A DNA stretch of 59,560 bases from Clostridiales bacterium (GCA_012517905.1 JAAYUE010000006.1:1-59560); one strand, 5' to 3'; shown: positions 32,892 through 41,855, counted from the first letter of the stretch. Notes: generated from the letters alone by a model not told the origin. Program-made: numbers and translations.

Positions 32892-33641
32892 ATGAAAGTC
32901 ATCGTTACGAACAGTTTTGACCAGACCTGCGAAATCGCCGCCGAAATGATCGGCGACGTGATCCACAGAAAGCCGGACGCGCGCCTCGGCCTGGCCACCG
33001 GCAGCACGGCGCAGGGTGTTTACCCATATCTCGTGAAGGCGAATCGGGCGGGCACGCTGGATTTTTCGCGCGTGAGCACGATCAACCTCGATGAGTACGT
33101 CGGTCTTGCGCCGGATCATCCGCAGAGCTATCGCCGCTTTATGGACGAAAATCTGTTCGATCACATCAACATCGACAGGAAGAACACCATCGTGGCCAAA
33201 GGCACGGGGGACATCGAGGCAAACGTGCGCGCGTTTCGCAAGGCGCTGCTGGAAAGGCCGATCGACGTGCAGCTGCTGGGTATCGGCGTGGACGGGCATG
33301 TCGGCTTCAACGAGCCGGGCAAGGTGCTCTATGACGGCGCGCATGTCGAGGAGCTGGACGAGAGCACGATCGACGCGAACGCCCGCTTTTTTGAAAACCG
33401 GGACGAGGTGCCGACGCGCGCCATCTCGATGGGCATGGGCGATATCCTGCGCGCAAAGAAACTGCTGCTGCTCGCAACGGGCGAAAACAAGGCGGACGCA
33501 CTGAAGGGGCTGCTGCTCAACGAGGAGCTGGACGTGCAAAACCCCGCGACGCTGGTCAAGACGCACCCGGACGCGACGGTGATCATCGACCGCACGCTGG
33601 CCGACAAGGTCGGTTACAAATATCAGCCGATCAAACGATGA
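32892..33641 (+). CDS. nagB: Glucosamine-6-phosphate deaminase
   Basis: 249 residues with the full NagB set: phosphate loop GLATGSTAQG (33-42), Asp67 in NLDEYVG, and GIGVDGHVGFNEPG giving Asp134, His136 and Glu141. It turns glucosamine 6-phosphate into fructose 6-phosphate and ammonia. It lies between the CBM9-like gene (58-bp gap) and the kinase gene (15-bp gap). The length is typical of firmicute NagB, which lacks the C-terminal allosteric part of the E. coli enzyme. Confidence 0.95.
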   Translation: MKVIVTNSFDQTCEIAAEMIGDVIHRKPDARLGLATGSTAQGVYPYLVKANRAGTLDFSRVSTINLDEYVGLAPDHPQSYRRFMDENLFDHINIDRKNTIVAKGTGDIEANVRAFRKALLERPIDVQLLGIGVDGHVGFNEPGKVLYDGAHVEELDESTIDANARFFENRDEVPTRAISMGMGDILRAKKLLLLATGENKADALKGLLLNEELDVQNPATLVKTHPDATVIIDRTLADKVGYKYQPIKR

Positions 33642-33656
33642 CGGGACGGGTGCCGC

Positions 33657-35033
33657 ATGAAGTATCTCGGGATCGATTATCATACGCTCCGCCTGCCGGA
33701 GCTGGATGCGGACTTCATTCCGATGGGCGCGTGGATGCGCGCCTATGAAGCCGCGGCAAAGCGGCCCGTGCGCATCGCGATCGAGGCGGCGGACGGACGC
33801 GTCGTCACGCGTGAAACCGCCCTGATCGCGGACGGCGCGCACGAGCAGGCGGACTATCGCTATCTCGAGCGGCTCGTCAAGTTTTTGCTCTGGAGCGTCG
33901 GCGGCTGCCGCGTGATCGTCTGCGGCGCGGATGCGCTGACGGACCGGCTCCGCCGCGACTATGCGCCCGGCGGCGCGCGCGCTTTCGACGCGGCGTTTAT
34001 GGACGATGTGTTCGAGTGCGGACTGACCGTGTCCGCCTGCGGCGCGGACGCGTTTCCCGCCGCGCGCGGGGAACCGATCTCCATCGGCGGGCATGAAAAA
34101 GGCTGCCGCATCGGATTCGACGCGGGCGGAAGCGACCGGAAGGTCTCCGCGGTGATCGACGGCGAGGCGGTGTATTCCGAAGAGGTCGTCTGGCATCCCA
34201 AGACGCAAAGCGACCCGCGCTATCATTACGAAGAGATCGTAGCGGCGTTTCGCGCCGCGGCGGAGAAGATGCCGCGCGTGGACGGCATCGGCGTGTCCTC
34301 CGCGGGCGTGTTTGTGGGCAACAGCCCCATGGTGTCCGCGCTGTTTCTCAAGGTGCCGCGCAGCGAGCGCGCGTTTGTCAAGGACATCTATAACGCCGCC
34401 GCGCGCGCCGTCGGCAGCCCGCCGATCGCCGTTGCAAACGACGGGGACGTCACCGCACTGGCGGGCGCGATGGAACTCAGGACCGGCCGCGTGATGGGCC
34501 TTGCCATGGGCACGAGCGAGGCGGTTGGGTATGTCGACGCGGCGGGAAGCATCCTCGGCTGGTTCAACGAACTGGCGTTTGCGCCGGTCGATCTGAACGA
34601 ACGCGCCATGGCGGACGAGTGGTCGGGCGACGCGGGCGTCGGCTGCAAGTATCTTTCGCAGGACGCGGTCATCAAGCTCGCGCCCGCGGCGGGCATCACG
34701 CTTTCGGAGCGCCTGACCCCCGCGGAAAAACTCAGTGAGGTCCAGCGCATGCTGGAGGCCGGCTGGGACGCGGCGGCGGCGATTTTTCGCTCCATCGGCG
34801 TTTATCTGGCGCACGCGCTTGCGCTCTACGATCGATTTTACGAAATCCGCCATCTGCTGCTGCTCGGGCGCGTGGTCTCCGGCGAGGGCGGGCGGCTCAT
34901 CGAGTCCGCCTGCCGCGAAACGCTCGCGGGCGATTATCCCGAGCTATCCGAAAAGATCCGCATCCTCCTGCCGGACGAGGCCGCGCGGCGCGTGGGCCAG
35001 TCTGTCGCGGCGGCAAGCCTGCCGCGCTGCTGA
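33657..35033 (+). CDS. ROK-type sugar kinase-like protein
   Basis: 458 residues. After a roughly 150-residue N-terminal extension lies an ASKHA nucleotide-binding core: phosphate-1 loop IGFDAGGSDRKVSAVIDGE, GIGVSSAGVFVGNS, and ANDGDVTALAGA with the catalytic-type Asp. It lacks the ROK zinc cluster CxCGxxGCxE, so it is an atypical member. In this operon it most likely phosphorylates GlcNAc or a related amino sugar. The N-terminal extension has no recognised domain. Confidence 0.75.
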   Translation: MKYLGIDYHTLRLPELDADFIPMGAWMRAYEAAAKRPVRIAIEAADGRVVTRETALIADGAHEQADYRYLERLVKFLLWSVGGCRVIVCGADALTDRLRRDYAPGGARAFDAAFMDDVFECGLTVSACGADAFPAARGEPISIGGHEKGCRIGFDAGGSDRKVSAVIDGEAVYSEEVVWHPKTQSDPRYHYEEIVAAFRAAAEKMPRVDGIGVSSAGVFVGNSPMVSALFLKVPRSERAFVKDIYNAAARAVGSPPIAVANDGDVTALAGAMELRTGRVMGLAMGTSEAVGYVDAAGSILGWFNELAFAPVDLNERAMADEWSGDAGVGCKYLSQDAVIKLAPAAGITLSERLTPAEKLSEVQRMLEAGWDAAAAIFRSIGVYLAHALALYDRFYEIRHLLLLGRVVSGEGGRLIESACRETLAGDYPELSEKIRILLPDEAARRVGQSVAAASLPRC

Positions 35034-35070
35034 ATAAAAACGGAATAAAAACGAACAGGACGAATTTCGA

Positions 35071-35102
35071 CATGCGGGCATAAAAAAGCCCGCATGTTTT
35101 TC
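35071..35102 (+). terminator. Terminator of the nag operon
   Basis: CATGCGGGC, an A-rich 8-base loop, GCCCGCATG, then TTTTTCT. Confidence 0.85.
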
Positions 35103-35139
35103 TGCGGGCGGATTGGCTGCGGCTATGGCTGCGACCGGT

Positions 35140-37296
35140 TCAGCCGACGGGCCTGAACCGGCCGGCAAGGGACGACCAGAGCATGCGGGCGCGCTCGATC
35201 AGCGTCGGTTTTTTTGCCTGCTCCGTGGCGTCGCATCGCGCGGGCTGGATTTCACGGATGAAATATTCCTGGCTGTTGAAGAGATCCGCGCCGGGAGCGG
35301 CGATGCGCTCGTAATCCCCGCTGGCGAAGAGCAGGCGCGCTTTCTGGTTGTCCCTGAGCTGCAGCTGCAGAATCGATAGAATCCGCTCGCGCAGGATGGG
35401 GTCGAGGATCGGGCAGGCAACCTCGACGCGCCGCTCGGTGTTGCGCGTCATGAGATCGGCGGAGGCGATATACAGGCGCATATCCTCGCCGCGGCCGAAG
35501 GCGTAGACGCGCGCGTGCTCGAGAAAACGGCCGACGATGCTGATGACGCGGATGTGCTCCGTCTGCCCCGGAATGCCGGGCAGCAGACAGCAGATGCCGC
35601 GCACGATCATATCGACCGGCACGCCCGCGCAGGACGCCTGCGAGAGCTTGTCGATCAGGTCGAGGTCCGTCACGGAGTTGAGCTTGAGCAGGATGCCGCA
35701 GGGTTTTCCCGCCCGCGCTTTTTCGATTTCCCCGTCGATCAGCGCCAAAAGGCTGCGTTTGAGGCCGGAGGGGGACACGAGCAGATAGTCGTACTGTCCG
35801 TCGAGATTCGAAATTGCGATGTTCTTAAACAGTTCGTTGGCGTCGTTGCCGATGCCTTCCCGTGCGGTCATGAGCGAAAAGTCCGTGTAGAGCGCGGCGG
35901 TCTGCTCGTTGTAGTTGCCGGTGCCGATCTGCGTGTAATAGACCAGCTTGCCGCGCTCGCGCCGCGTGACGAGGCAGACCTTGCAGTGCGCCTTGAACCC
36001 TTCGATGCCGTAGAGCACCCTGCAGCCCGCGTCCTCGAGACGCTCCGCCCACTCGATGTTGTTCTGCTCGTCAAAGCGCGCGCGCAGCTCCAGCATGACG
36101 GTCACGTCCTTGCCATTTTCCGCGGCCATGATCATCTGCTCTGCGAGGCGGGACTGCTTGTCGATGCGGTAGATGGTGATCTTGATGGAGAGCACGCCGG
36201 GGTCCAGCGCGGCCTCGCGTACAAAGCGCAGAAACGGCGCAAAGCTGTCGAAGGGGTGAAAGAGCAGGATATCCCGCCGCGCAATCTGCGAAAACATGCT
36301 TTCCTTGTCTTCCAGACAGGCGGGCCGCCGCGGCTCGAACGAGCGGTTGAGCAGCGACCGCTTTTCGACGGCGGAGAGGCGGGATTCGAGCGAAAACACG
36401 TATCCAAGGCTCAGCGGCGCCGCGCTTTGGTAGGCGTGCTCCTTTTTCAGGTTCAGCTTGTCGCAGAGATATTCGGTCAAATCGCGGCTGGCACGGCCCG
36501 AGAGCTCGAGGCGCACGGGCGAGAGGCGGGCACGCTTTTTCAGCGCCTTTTTCATGCGCAGGCGAAAATCCTCCTCCAGCTCGTAGGCCTCGTCGTCCGG
36601 GTTGATGTCCGCGTTGCGTGTGACGGAGATGACGACCTTTTCCAGCGTGTCGTATTTGCCGAACACCTGATCGGCATGCTCCAGCAGCAGGTGCTCCAGC
36701 AGCACATAGCGCATGCCGCCGTCGGGCAGCATAACGACGCGCGGAAGCGATTTCGGGACGGGGATGAAGCCGTAGCGCACGCCCTGCCGGGTCTCCAGCC
36801 GGACGGCGATCTGGAGCGACTTGTTCTCCAGATGCGGAAACGGATGATGCGCGTCTATGATCTGCGGGGAGAGCACGGGCAGAACATAGGACTCGAAATA
36901 GTTCTGCAAGAACTTCTTTTCGGCGCTCTCCAGCTCGTCCGCCGCGAGGTTGGAGATGTCGCACTGGCGAAGCTCCTTTTCGAGCATCGAAAACGCGCGG
37001 TCCCTACGCTCGCAAAGCGGCTGCACGGCCCGATAGATCAGATCCAGCTGCTCCTGTGCGGTCAGGCCGGACTTGTTGTCGATGTGGGGTTCTTTCAGCA
37101 GCGACAGGTCCCAGAGGCTGCCGACGCGGATCATGAAAAACTCATCCAGATTGTTCGTAAAAATCGCAAGGAACTTCAGCCGCTCAAACAAGGGGACCGA
37201 GGGGTCGGAGGCCTCTTCCAGAACGCGCTCGTTGAACTTGAGCCAGGAAAGCTCCCTGTTTTGCGTATAGCGCGGCTGCTGCATTTCGTCAGGCAT
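35140..37296 (-). CDS. ppk1: Polyphosphate kinase 1
   Basis: About 718 residues with the four PPK1 domains. N-terminus NRELSWLKFNERVLEEA is family-typical. The autophosphorylated His lies in IEGFKAHCKVCLVTRRE and the second active-site His in GRFLEHARVYAF; MTRNTERRVEVACPI closes the catalytic region. It makes polyphosphate from ATP reversibly. ATG at 37296 is preferred over GTG at 37305 because GGCGGG sits eight bases before it. Its start overlaps the end of the exopolyphosphatase gene, so both enzymes of polyphosphate turnover are made together. Confidence 0.95.
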   Translation of the reverse strand: MPDEMQQPRYTQNRELSWLKFNERVLEEASDPSVPLFERLKFLAIFTNNLDEFFMIRVGSLWDLSLLKEPHIDNKSGLTAQEQLDLIYRAVQPLCERRDRAFSMLEKELRQCDISNLAADELESAEKKFLQNYFESYVLPVLSPQIIDAHHPFPHLENKSLQIAVRLETRQGVRYGFIPVPKSLPRVVMLPDGGMRYVLLEHLLLEHADQVFGKYDTLEKVVISVTRNADINPDDEAYELEEDFRLRMKKALKKRARLSPVRLELSGRASRDLTEYLCDKLNLKKEHAYQSAAPLSLGYVFSLESRLSAVEKRSLLNRSFEPRRPACLEDKESMFSQIARRDILLFHPFDSFAPFLRFVREAALDPGVLSIKITIYRIDKQSRLAEQMIMAAENGKDVTVMLELRARFDEQNNIEWAERLEDAGCRVLYGIEGFKAHCKVCLVTRRERGKLVYYTQIGTGNYNEQTAALYTDFSLMTAREGIGNDANELFKNIAISNLDGQYDYLLVSPSGLKRSLLALIDGEIEKARAGKPCGILLKLNSVTDLDLIDKLSQASCAGVPVDMIVRGICCLLPGIPGQTEHIRVISIVGRFLEHARVYAFGRGEDMRLYIASADLMTRNTERRVEVACPILDPILRERILSILQLQLRDNQKARLLFASGDYERIAAPGADLFNSQEYFIREIQPARCDATEQAKKPTLIERARMLWSSLAGRFRPVG

Positions 37297-38206
37297 AGCG
37301 TTCACCCGCCTTGCCGAGTACCTTGGCGAAGAGGTATCCTTCGCGCACGCCGGAGTTGTTCGCGAGGATGATGTCGCCCTGAAAGCGTTTGGCGACCGCG
37401 CGCAGCAGGATCATGCCGGGCACGAGCGTATGCACGCGCTCCGGCGAAGTCTGCAGGATGCTTCTCTGGACGTCGTCCTTTGCGGTCTTGTAGGTGCGCA
37501 GGATTTCGTTGAGGTTTCTGTAGCTGATCTCCTGATTGTCGTCCGGCAGTTCGAACATCTGGTTGGCCAGCTTTGCCGTGGCGCGGATGGTGCCGCCGAT
37601 GCCGTAGAGATAGGAATAGCGCTTCTTTCCGGCGAAGACGAGCTGATCCAGCTCGTTTTCCACCTCCGCGCGGATCTCGCGGCACATCTTGTCGTTCGGC
37701 AGGATGCCCCTGACATGGCGCAAAAACAGGTTCAGCGAGCCGACGGGCATGCTGGACGCGGTGAGCACCTCCCCGCCGCTGAACTCCGCAAGCTCGGTGC
37801 TGCCGCCGCCGATGTCGATGAGGATGCCGTCGCGGATGTTGCTTGTATGCGAAATGCCGATAAAGTCCAGCCGCGCCTCTTCCGCGCCGGAGAGCACGTC
37901 CACAAAAAAACCGGTCTCCGCTTCTATCTGGTCGACGGCCTCCTGCGTGTTGGAGATGTTGCGAAGCGAGGCGGTCGCAAACACGTGCACGTCCGCGATG
38001 CCGAAGTTTTCGAGGATCGCCCGAAAGCCCGTCAGCACGCGGCAGGCCTTTTTGATGCCGTCCCTGGAGAGAGCGCCGTCTTTCACATAAGACGACAGCC
38101 CCGCCGTGTCTTTTTTGTTGATGAGGAGCTTTGCGCTCCCCTGCTCCGCTTCGTAAATGGAAAGGCGAATCGAGTTTGCGCCCACGTCGACCAATGCGTA
38201 TATCAA
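37289..38206 (-). CDS. Ppx/GppA-family exopolyphosphatase
   Basis: About 305 residues of the short firmicute form. Motifs: YALVDVGANSIRLSIYE (phosphate 1), SGAEEARLDFIG, LIDIGGGSTEL (phosphate 2) and YGIGGTIRATAKL. It cleaves polyphosphate ends or guanosine pentaphosphate. Family alignment places the start at a TTG at 38206; an ATG at 38284 is in frame but would add 26 residues unlike the family. It overlaps ppk1 by a few bases. Confidence 0.88.
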   Translation of the reverse strand: MIYALVDVGANSIRLSIYEAEQGSAKLLINKKDTAGLSSYVKDGALSRDGIKKACRVLTGFRAILENFGIADVHVFATASLRNISNTQEAVDQIEAETGFFVDVLSGAEEARLDFIGISHTSNIRDGILIDIGGGSTELAEFSGGEVLTASSMPVGSLNLFLRHVRGILPNDKMCREIRAEVENELDQLVFAGKKRYSYLYGIGGTIRATAKLANQMFELPDDNQEISYRNLNEILRTYKTAKDDVQRSILQTSPERVHTLVPGMILLRAVAKRFQGDIILANNSGVREGYLFAKVLGKAGERYA

Positions 38207-38342
38207 TGTTGCGGTCCATCCTGCAGCGAACGGTTTTGCCGGCGCGGCAAACGGGCCGCGCCGGCGCCACTGCATATCGATCATTATTTATCACAGAATT
38301 GTCAGATCGGCATAACCGGAATATCAGCGGCATGTAAAAACC

Positions 38343-38379
38343 AAAAACCGGTCCGTCGCTGGGACGGGACCGGTTTTTT
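38343..38379 (-). terminator. Terminator of the glpP-like gene
   Basis: AAAAACCGGTCC and GGACCGGTTTTT pair around an 11-12-base loop; A/T runs on both sides make it usable from either strand. Confidence 0.75.
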
Positions 38380-38404
38380 AGCATGCCGTATGGACTGCTC
38401 TTTG

Positions 38405-38980
38405 CTAGAGTGACCAGATTTTGGGGCTGGAGGCGGAGACGGCGAGCGCGCCCGCCTGCAGCGCGGCGATGACGTCCTCCTTTTCGTGGATGAATCCGCC
38501 CGCGATGATGGGCACGTCCACGCGCTCCTTCAGCGTTGCGATCACCTTTGGCAAAAGCCCGGGCAGAATCTCCACAAAATCGGGCCGGCTCTGGCGAATC
38601 TGCGCCTCAAAGCTGCTCAGCGAGCGGGAGTCGAGCATGAATCCGCGCTGTATGGCGGCCATGCCGAGCTGCTTCGCCCGCTTGATGAGCGCGCCGCGCG
38701 TGCTGATGATGCCCGCCGCGCCCGTCTCCCGGCAGACGGCGTCCACCGCGATCTCCTTGTTCGAATACCCGTCGATCAGATCGATGTGGATGACGCAGAG
38801 CTTGCCGCGCTCGTGCACGCGCCGCGTGAGCGAGCCGATGTCGAGCACGTTCCCCATGAGCAAAAACACCACGCGGCAGTCGGACTCGAGCGCGAGGGAG
38901 AGCTCCTCCTCGTTGCCCGCGGCGGCGGCGACGGGGTTGATCTGCAGTTGTTCAAACAGTTGCTGCGCGGCTGGTTCCAA
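38405..38980 (-). CDS. glpP: GlpP-family RNA-binding antiterminator
   Basis: 191 residues. The sequence (CRVVFLLMGNVLDIGSL, KLCVIHIDLIDGYSNKEIAVDAV, GIISTRGALIKRAKQLGMAAIQRGFMLDS, ending ALAVSASSPKIWSL) follows the glycerol-3-phosphate responsive antiterminator GlpP, a TIM-barrel-like protein that binds leader RNA and prevents termination. Starts at TTG 38980 with GGAAGGA upstream. No glp gene is next to it; instead the divergent malate dehydrogenase operon has a terminator in its leader, a candidate target. Confidence 0.85.
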   Translation of the reverse strand: MEPAAQQLFEQLQINPVAAAAGNEEELSLALESDCRVVFLLMGNVLDIGSLTRRVHERGKLCVIHIDLIDGYSNKEIAVDAVCRETGAAGIISTRGALIKRAKQLGMAAIQRGFMLDSRSLSSFEAQIRQSRPDFVEILPGLLPKVIATLKERVDVPIIAGGFIHEKEDVIAALQAGALAVSASSPKIWSL

Positions 38981-39000
38981 GGCAAAAATCCTTCCGGTTC

Positions 39001-39021
39001 ATGATCGCCTGTCGCGATCAT
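39001..39021. repeat. Inverted repeat in the glpP leader
   Basis: ATGATCGC, CTGTC, GCGATCAT. In the glpP transcript it is an RNA hairpin 20 bases before the start; on the plus strand it is followed by TTTTTCG but no plus-strand transcript is expected there. Possible autoregulatory site. Confidence 0.5.
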
Positions 39022-39097
39022 TTTTCGATTTACCATAAGCATATTGAAAAACGGACAAAAGCGCAAGCACGGCGCGGAGAATTTGTAAAAAACCGAT

Positions 39098-39126
39098 TTG
39101 ACAGGCGATGTGTTTCGGGATATGAT
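39098..39126 (+). promoter_or_regulatory. Strong sigma-A promoter of the malate dehydrogenase/malic enzyme operon
   Basis: TTGACA (39098-39103), exactly 17 bp, TATGAT (39121-39126). Transcript start about 39133, leaving a 170-base leader. Confidence 0.85.
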
Positions 39127-39162
39127 AAGCATGTACAAAAGTTCCATTGAGATTTGGAGTTT

Positions 39163-39201
39163 GGAGCGGCGCACAGGATTGTTTGCGTATGCTCCTTTTT
39201 T
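39163..39201 (+). terminator. Leader terminator (possible attenuator)
   Basis: GGAGC (39163-39167) pairs with GCTCC (39191-39195) and CGCA (39170-39173) with TGCG (39184-39187), followed by six T (39196-39201). It lies inside the leader, 105 bp before the first gene, so some control of read-through is needed. Confidence 0.55.
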
Positions 39202-39305
39202 CATGCCTGCGCCAGACAGAGAAACAAGCGGCATAAAAACGGACATAGCGGCAGTTTGACGGGATCCCCTTTTCAAAACAGCATCAAACAGGAGGGACAT
39301 GACTC

Positions 39306-40418
39306 ATGGCAGAAACAAGACCGTATATCCCGTGGGATATGATTCAGAGCTTCATGATCGACACGTTCGTGGCCTACGGCATACCGCTGGAGGACGCGAA
39401 GATCTGCACTGACGTACTGCTCGAGAGCGACCGCCGCGGCATTGAAAGCCACGGCTGTAACCGCTTCAAGCCCATCTATCTCGACCGCATCGACAAAGGC
39501 ATTCTCAACCCCGTCACAGAATACGAAGTGGTCAAGGAAACGCCCACCACGCTCGTCGTGGACGCGCACGACGGCATGGGCATGGTCGCGAGCCACAAGG
39601 CGATGAAGACCATCATCGAAAAGGCCAAGAAATACGGCATGGCGATGGCGGCCATCCGCAACAGCTCGCACTACGGCATCGCCGGATACTGGACCAGCAT
39701 GGCGGTCAACGAAGGGCTCATCGGCATCTCCGGCACCAACGCGCGCCCGAGCATCGCGCCGACCTTCGGCGTGGAAAACATGCTCGGCACCAACCCGCTC
39801 ACCTTCGGCTTGCCGACGGACGAGGACTTTCCCTTCACGCTGGACTGCGCGACGAGCATCAGCCAGCGCGGCAAGATCGAATACTACGCGCGCAGCGGCA
39901 AGGACACCCCCGCGGGCATGGTCATCGGCCGCGACGGCAGCGCCATGACGGACAGCCCCGCCATCCTCAAAGGCCTCACGGACGGCACCGCCGCCCTCGC
40001 GCCGCTCGGCGGCATCGGCGACGAACTGGCCGGCTATAAGGGCTACGGCTACGCCACCGTGGTCGAGATCTTCTCCGCCGCGCTGCAGGCGGGCAGCTTT
40101 CTCAAGATGCTGGTCGATCACGACGAAAACGGCAACAAAAAGCCCTACCACCTCGGACATTTCTTCATCGTCATCGATCCCGAGGCGTTCTGCGGGCTGG
40201 AGACGTTCAAAAAGATCGCGGGAGACATCCTGCGCGAGCTGCGCGCCTCCGAAAAGGCGCCGGGCGAGAGCCGCATCTACACCGCGGGCGAGAAGGAATA
40301 CCTCGTCTGGCAGGAGCGCAAGGATAAGGGCGTGCCCGTCGGCGAGGCGGTGCAGAAGGAATTCATCGCCATCCGCGACAAGAAAAACCTGCCCTATAAG
40401 TTCCCGTTCGAACAATGA
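39306..40418 (+). CDS. Malate/L-lactate dehydrogenase family (Ldh2/MdhA type)
   Basis: 370 residues of the NAD(P)-dependent Ldh2 family, unrelated to classical LDH. Family landmarks: DRRGIESHGCNRF near 45 (catalytic-region His), IRNSSHYGIAGYW near 120, NPLTFGLPT and GYKGYGYATVVEIF. Members oxidise malate, lactate, sulfolactate or ureidoglycolate. The malic enzyme gene 36 bp downstream favours malate. Given the SQ locus 10 kb away, a sulfolactate substrate should be kept in mind but nothing links them. AGGAGG precedes the ATG. Confidence 0.85.
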   Translation: MAETRPYIPWDMIQSFMIDTFVAYGIPLEDAKICTDVLLESDRRGIESHGCNRFKPIYLDRIDKGILNPVTEYEVVKETPTTLVVDAHDGMGMVASHKAMKTIIEKAKKYGMAMAAIRNSSHYGIAGYWTSMAVNEGLIGISGTNARPSIAPTFGVENMLGTNPLTFGLPTDEDFPFTLDCATSISQRGKIEYYARSGKDTPAGMVIGRDGSAMTDSPAILKGLTDGTAALAPLGGIGDELAGYKGYGYATVVEIFSAALQAGSFLKMLVDHDENGNKKPYHLGHFFIVIDPEAFCGLETFKKIAGDILRELRASEKAPGESRIYTAGEKEYLVWQERKDKGVPVGEAVQKEFIAIRDKKNLPYKFPFEQ

Positions 40419-40454
40419 CGGATTCCATTATTTAAAATAAGGAGAAACGTATCT

Positions 40455-41630
40455 ATGGATTACGCAAAAGAGTCGCTTCGCCTGCACTACGAGTGGAAAG
40501 GCAAGATCGAAGTCAATGCGACCGTGCCCGTCGCTACCAAGGAAGACCTCTCGCTGGCCTATACTCCCGGCGTGGCGCAGCCCTGCCTCGAGATTCAGAA
40601 GGATGTGGATCTCAGCTACGACCTGACCCGCCGCTGGAACCTCTGCGCGGTGGTCACCGACGGCACCGCGGTGCTCGGCCTCGGCGACATCGGCCCCGAA
40701 GCCGGCATGCCGGTCATGGAGGGCAAATGCGTGCTCTTCAAAGCCTTTGGCGACGTGGACGCGTTCCCGCTCTGCGTCAAGAGCAAGGAAGTGGACGACA
40801 TCGTCAACACCGTGTATCTCATCAGCGGCAGCTTCGGCGGCGTCAACCTCGAGGACATCTCGGCGCCCCGCTGCTTTGAGATCGAGCGCAAACTCAAGGA
40901 AAAGTGCGACATCCCGATCTTCCACGACGACCAGCACGGCACTGCCGTGGTCACCCTCGCGGGGCTGATCAACGCGCTCCGCGTGGTCGGCAAGAAAAAG
41001 GAAAGCGTCAGGATCGTGATCAACGGCGCGGGCGCGGCGGCCGTCAGCGTAACGAAGCTGCTGCTTTCGGACGGGTTTGCGGACATCACGCTCTGCGACC
41101 GAAAGGGCGCGATCTACGAAGGCCGCAAGGACGGCATGAACTGGATCAAGGAAGAGATGGCGCTCGTCACCAACCGTGAAAAACGGCAGGGGTCGCTGGC
41201 GGATGCGCTCAAGGGCGCGGATGTGTTCATCGGCGTTTCGGCGCCGAAGATGGTCACCGTCGACATGGTGAAGACCATGAACAAAGACGCGATCATCTTC
41301 GCCTGCGCAAACCCCACGCCGGAGATCTTTCCGGACGAGGCGAAGGAAGGCGGCGCGGCCGTCGTCGCCACAGGGCGCAGCGACTATCCCAACCAGGTCA
41401 ACAACGTGCTGGCGTTTCCCGGCATCTTCCGCGGAACGTTTGACGTGCGCGCGCGCGACATCAACGACGAGATGAAGATCGCCGCGGCGTACGCGCTGGC
41501 TGGGCTGATTCCGGCGGACGAGCTGAAGGCGGACTATGTCATCCCCAAGGCGTTCGATCCGCGCGTGGGCAAGACCGTCTCCGCGGCGGTCGCCGAGGCG
41601 GCGAGAAAGAGCGGCGTGGCGCGCATCTAG
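40455..41630 (+). CDS. Malic enzyme (NAD(P)-dependent, short bacterial form)
   Basis: 391 residues. Substrate domain with YTPGVAQPC, VTDGTAVLGLGDIGPEAGMPVMEGK, the metal-binding FHDDQHGTA segment, and a Rossmann domain from about 165 (VINGAGAAAVSVTKLLL). Lacks the C-terminal phosphotransacetylase domain of MaeB. It decarboxylates malate to pyruvate. Together with the upstream dehydrogenase it could cycle malate, oxaloacetate and pyruvate or balance NAD and NADP. AAGGAG lies before the ATG. A GC-rich hairpin (41662-41689) follows the gene. Confidence 0.94.
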   Translation: MDYAKESLRLHYEWKGKIEVNATVPVATKEDLSLAYTPGVAQPCLEIQKDVDLSYDLTRRWNLCAVVTDGTAVLGLGDIGPEAGMPVMEGKCVLFKAFGDVDAFPLCVKSKEVDDIVNTVYLISGSFGGVNLEDISAPRCFEIERKLKEKCDIPIFHDDQHGTAVVTLAGLINALRVVGKKKESVRIVINGAGAAAVSVTKLLLSDGFADITLCDRKGAIYEGRKDGMNWIKEEMALVTNREKRQGSLADALKGADVFIGVSAPKMVTVDMVKTMNKDAIIFACANPTPEIFPDEAKEGGAAVVATGRSDYPNQVNNVLAFPGIFRGTFDVRARDINDEMKIAAAYALAGLIPADELKADYVIPKAFDPRVGKTVSAAVAEAARKSGVARI

Positions 41631-41661
41631 GCGCCGGGCTGGCAATCGACAGCGAAACAGG

Positions 41662-41697
41662 GCGGAGGGCGCTTTCGGGCGGCCTCCGCTTCATTTT
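41662..41697 (+). terminator. Likely terminator after malic enzyme
   Basis: GCGGAGG (41662-41668) pairs with CCTCCGC (41683-41689), followed by TTCATTTT. Confidence 0.5.
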
Positions 41698-41733
41698 GCC
41701 CGCTTGTACGGCGGATAAATTCGTCACTTTTTG

Positions 41734-41762
41734 ATGACAAATGTCGGAATACCCGATATAAT
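41734..41762 (+). promoter_or_regulatory. Promoter of the diguanylate cyclase gene
   Basis: TATAAT at 41757-41762 with a weak -35, ATGACA (41734-41739), 17 bp upstream. Confidence 0.5.
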
Positions 41763-41855
41763 CTCATAAAGTGGAGATCAAATCCCGGCGCGCGTCCTTT
41801 GGAACTGGATTGCGCGGTCGGGAAGGCACCGGCAAGACATGAAGGGCGGAGAATC

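Noticed and set aside
32418-34853. 811-codon minus-strand frame across nagB and the kinase
   Set aside because: Crosses several well-supported genes and has no family resemblance.
35515-37371. 618-codon plus-strand frame opposite ppk1
   Set aside because: ppk1 on the minus strand has all catalytic motifs; this frame has none.
41734-41762. Search for a c-di-GMP or other riboswitch before the diguanylate cyclase
   Set aside because: The leader is under 100 bases with no recognisable riboswitch core.
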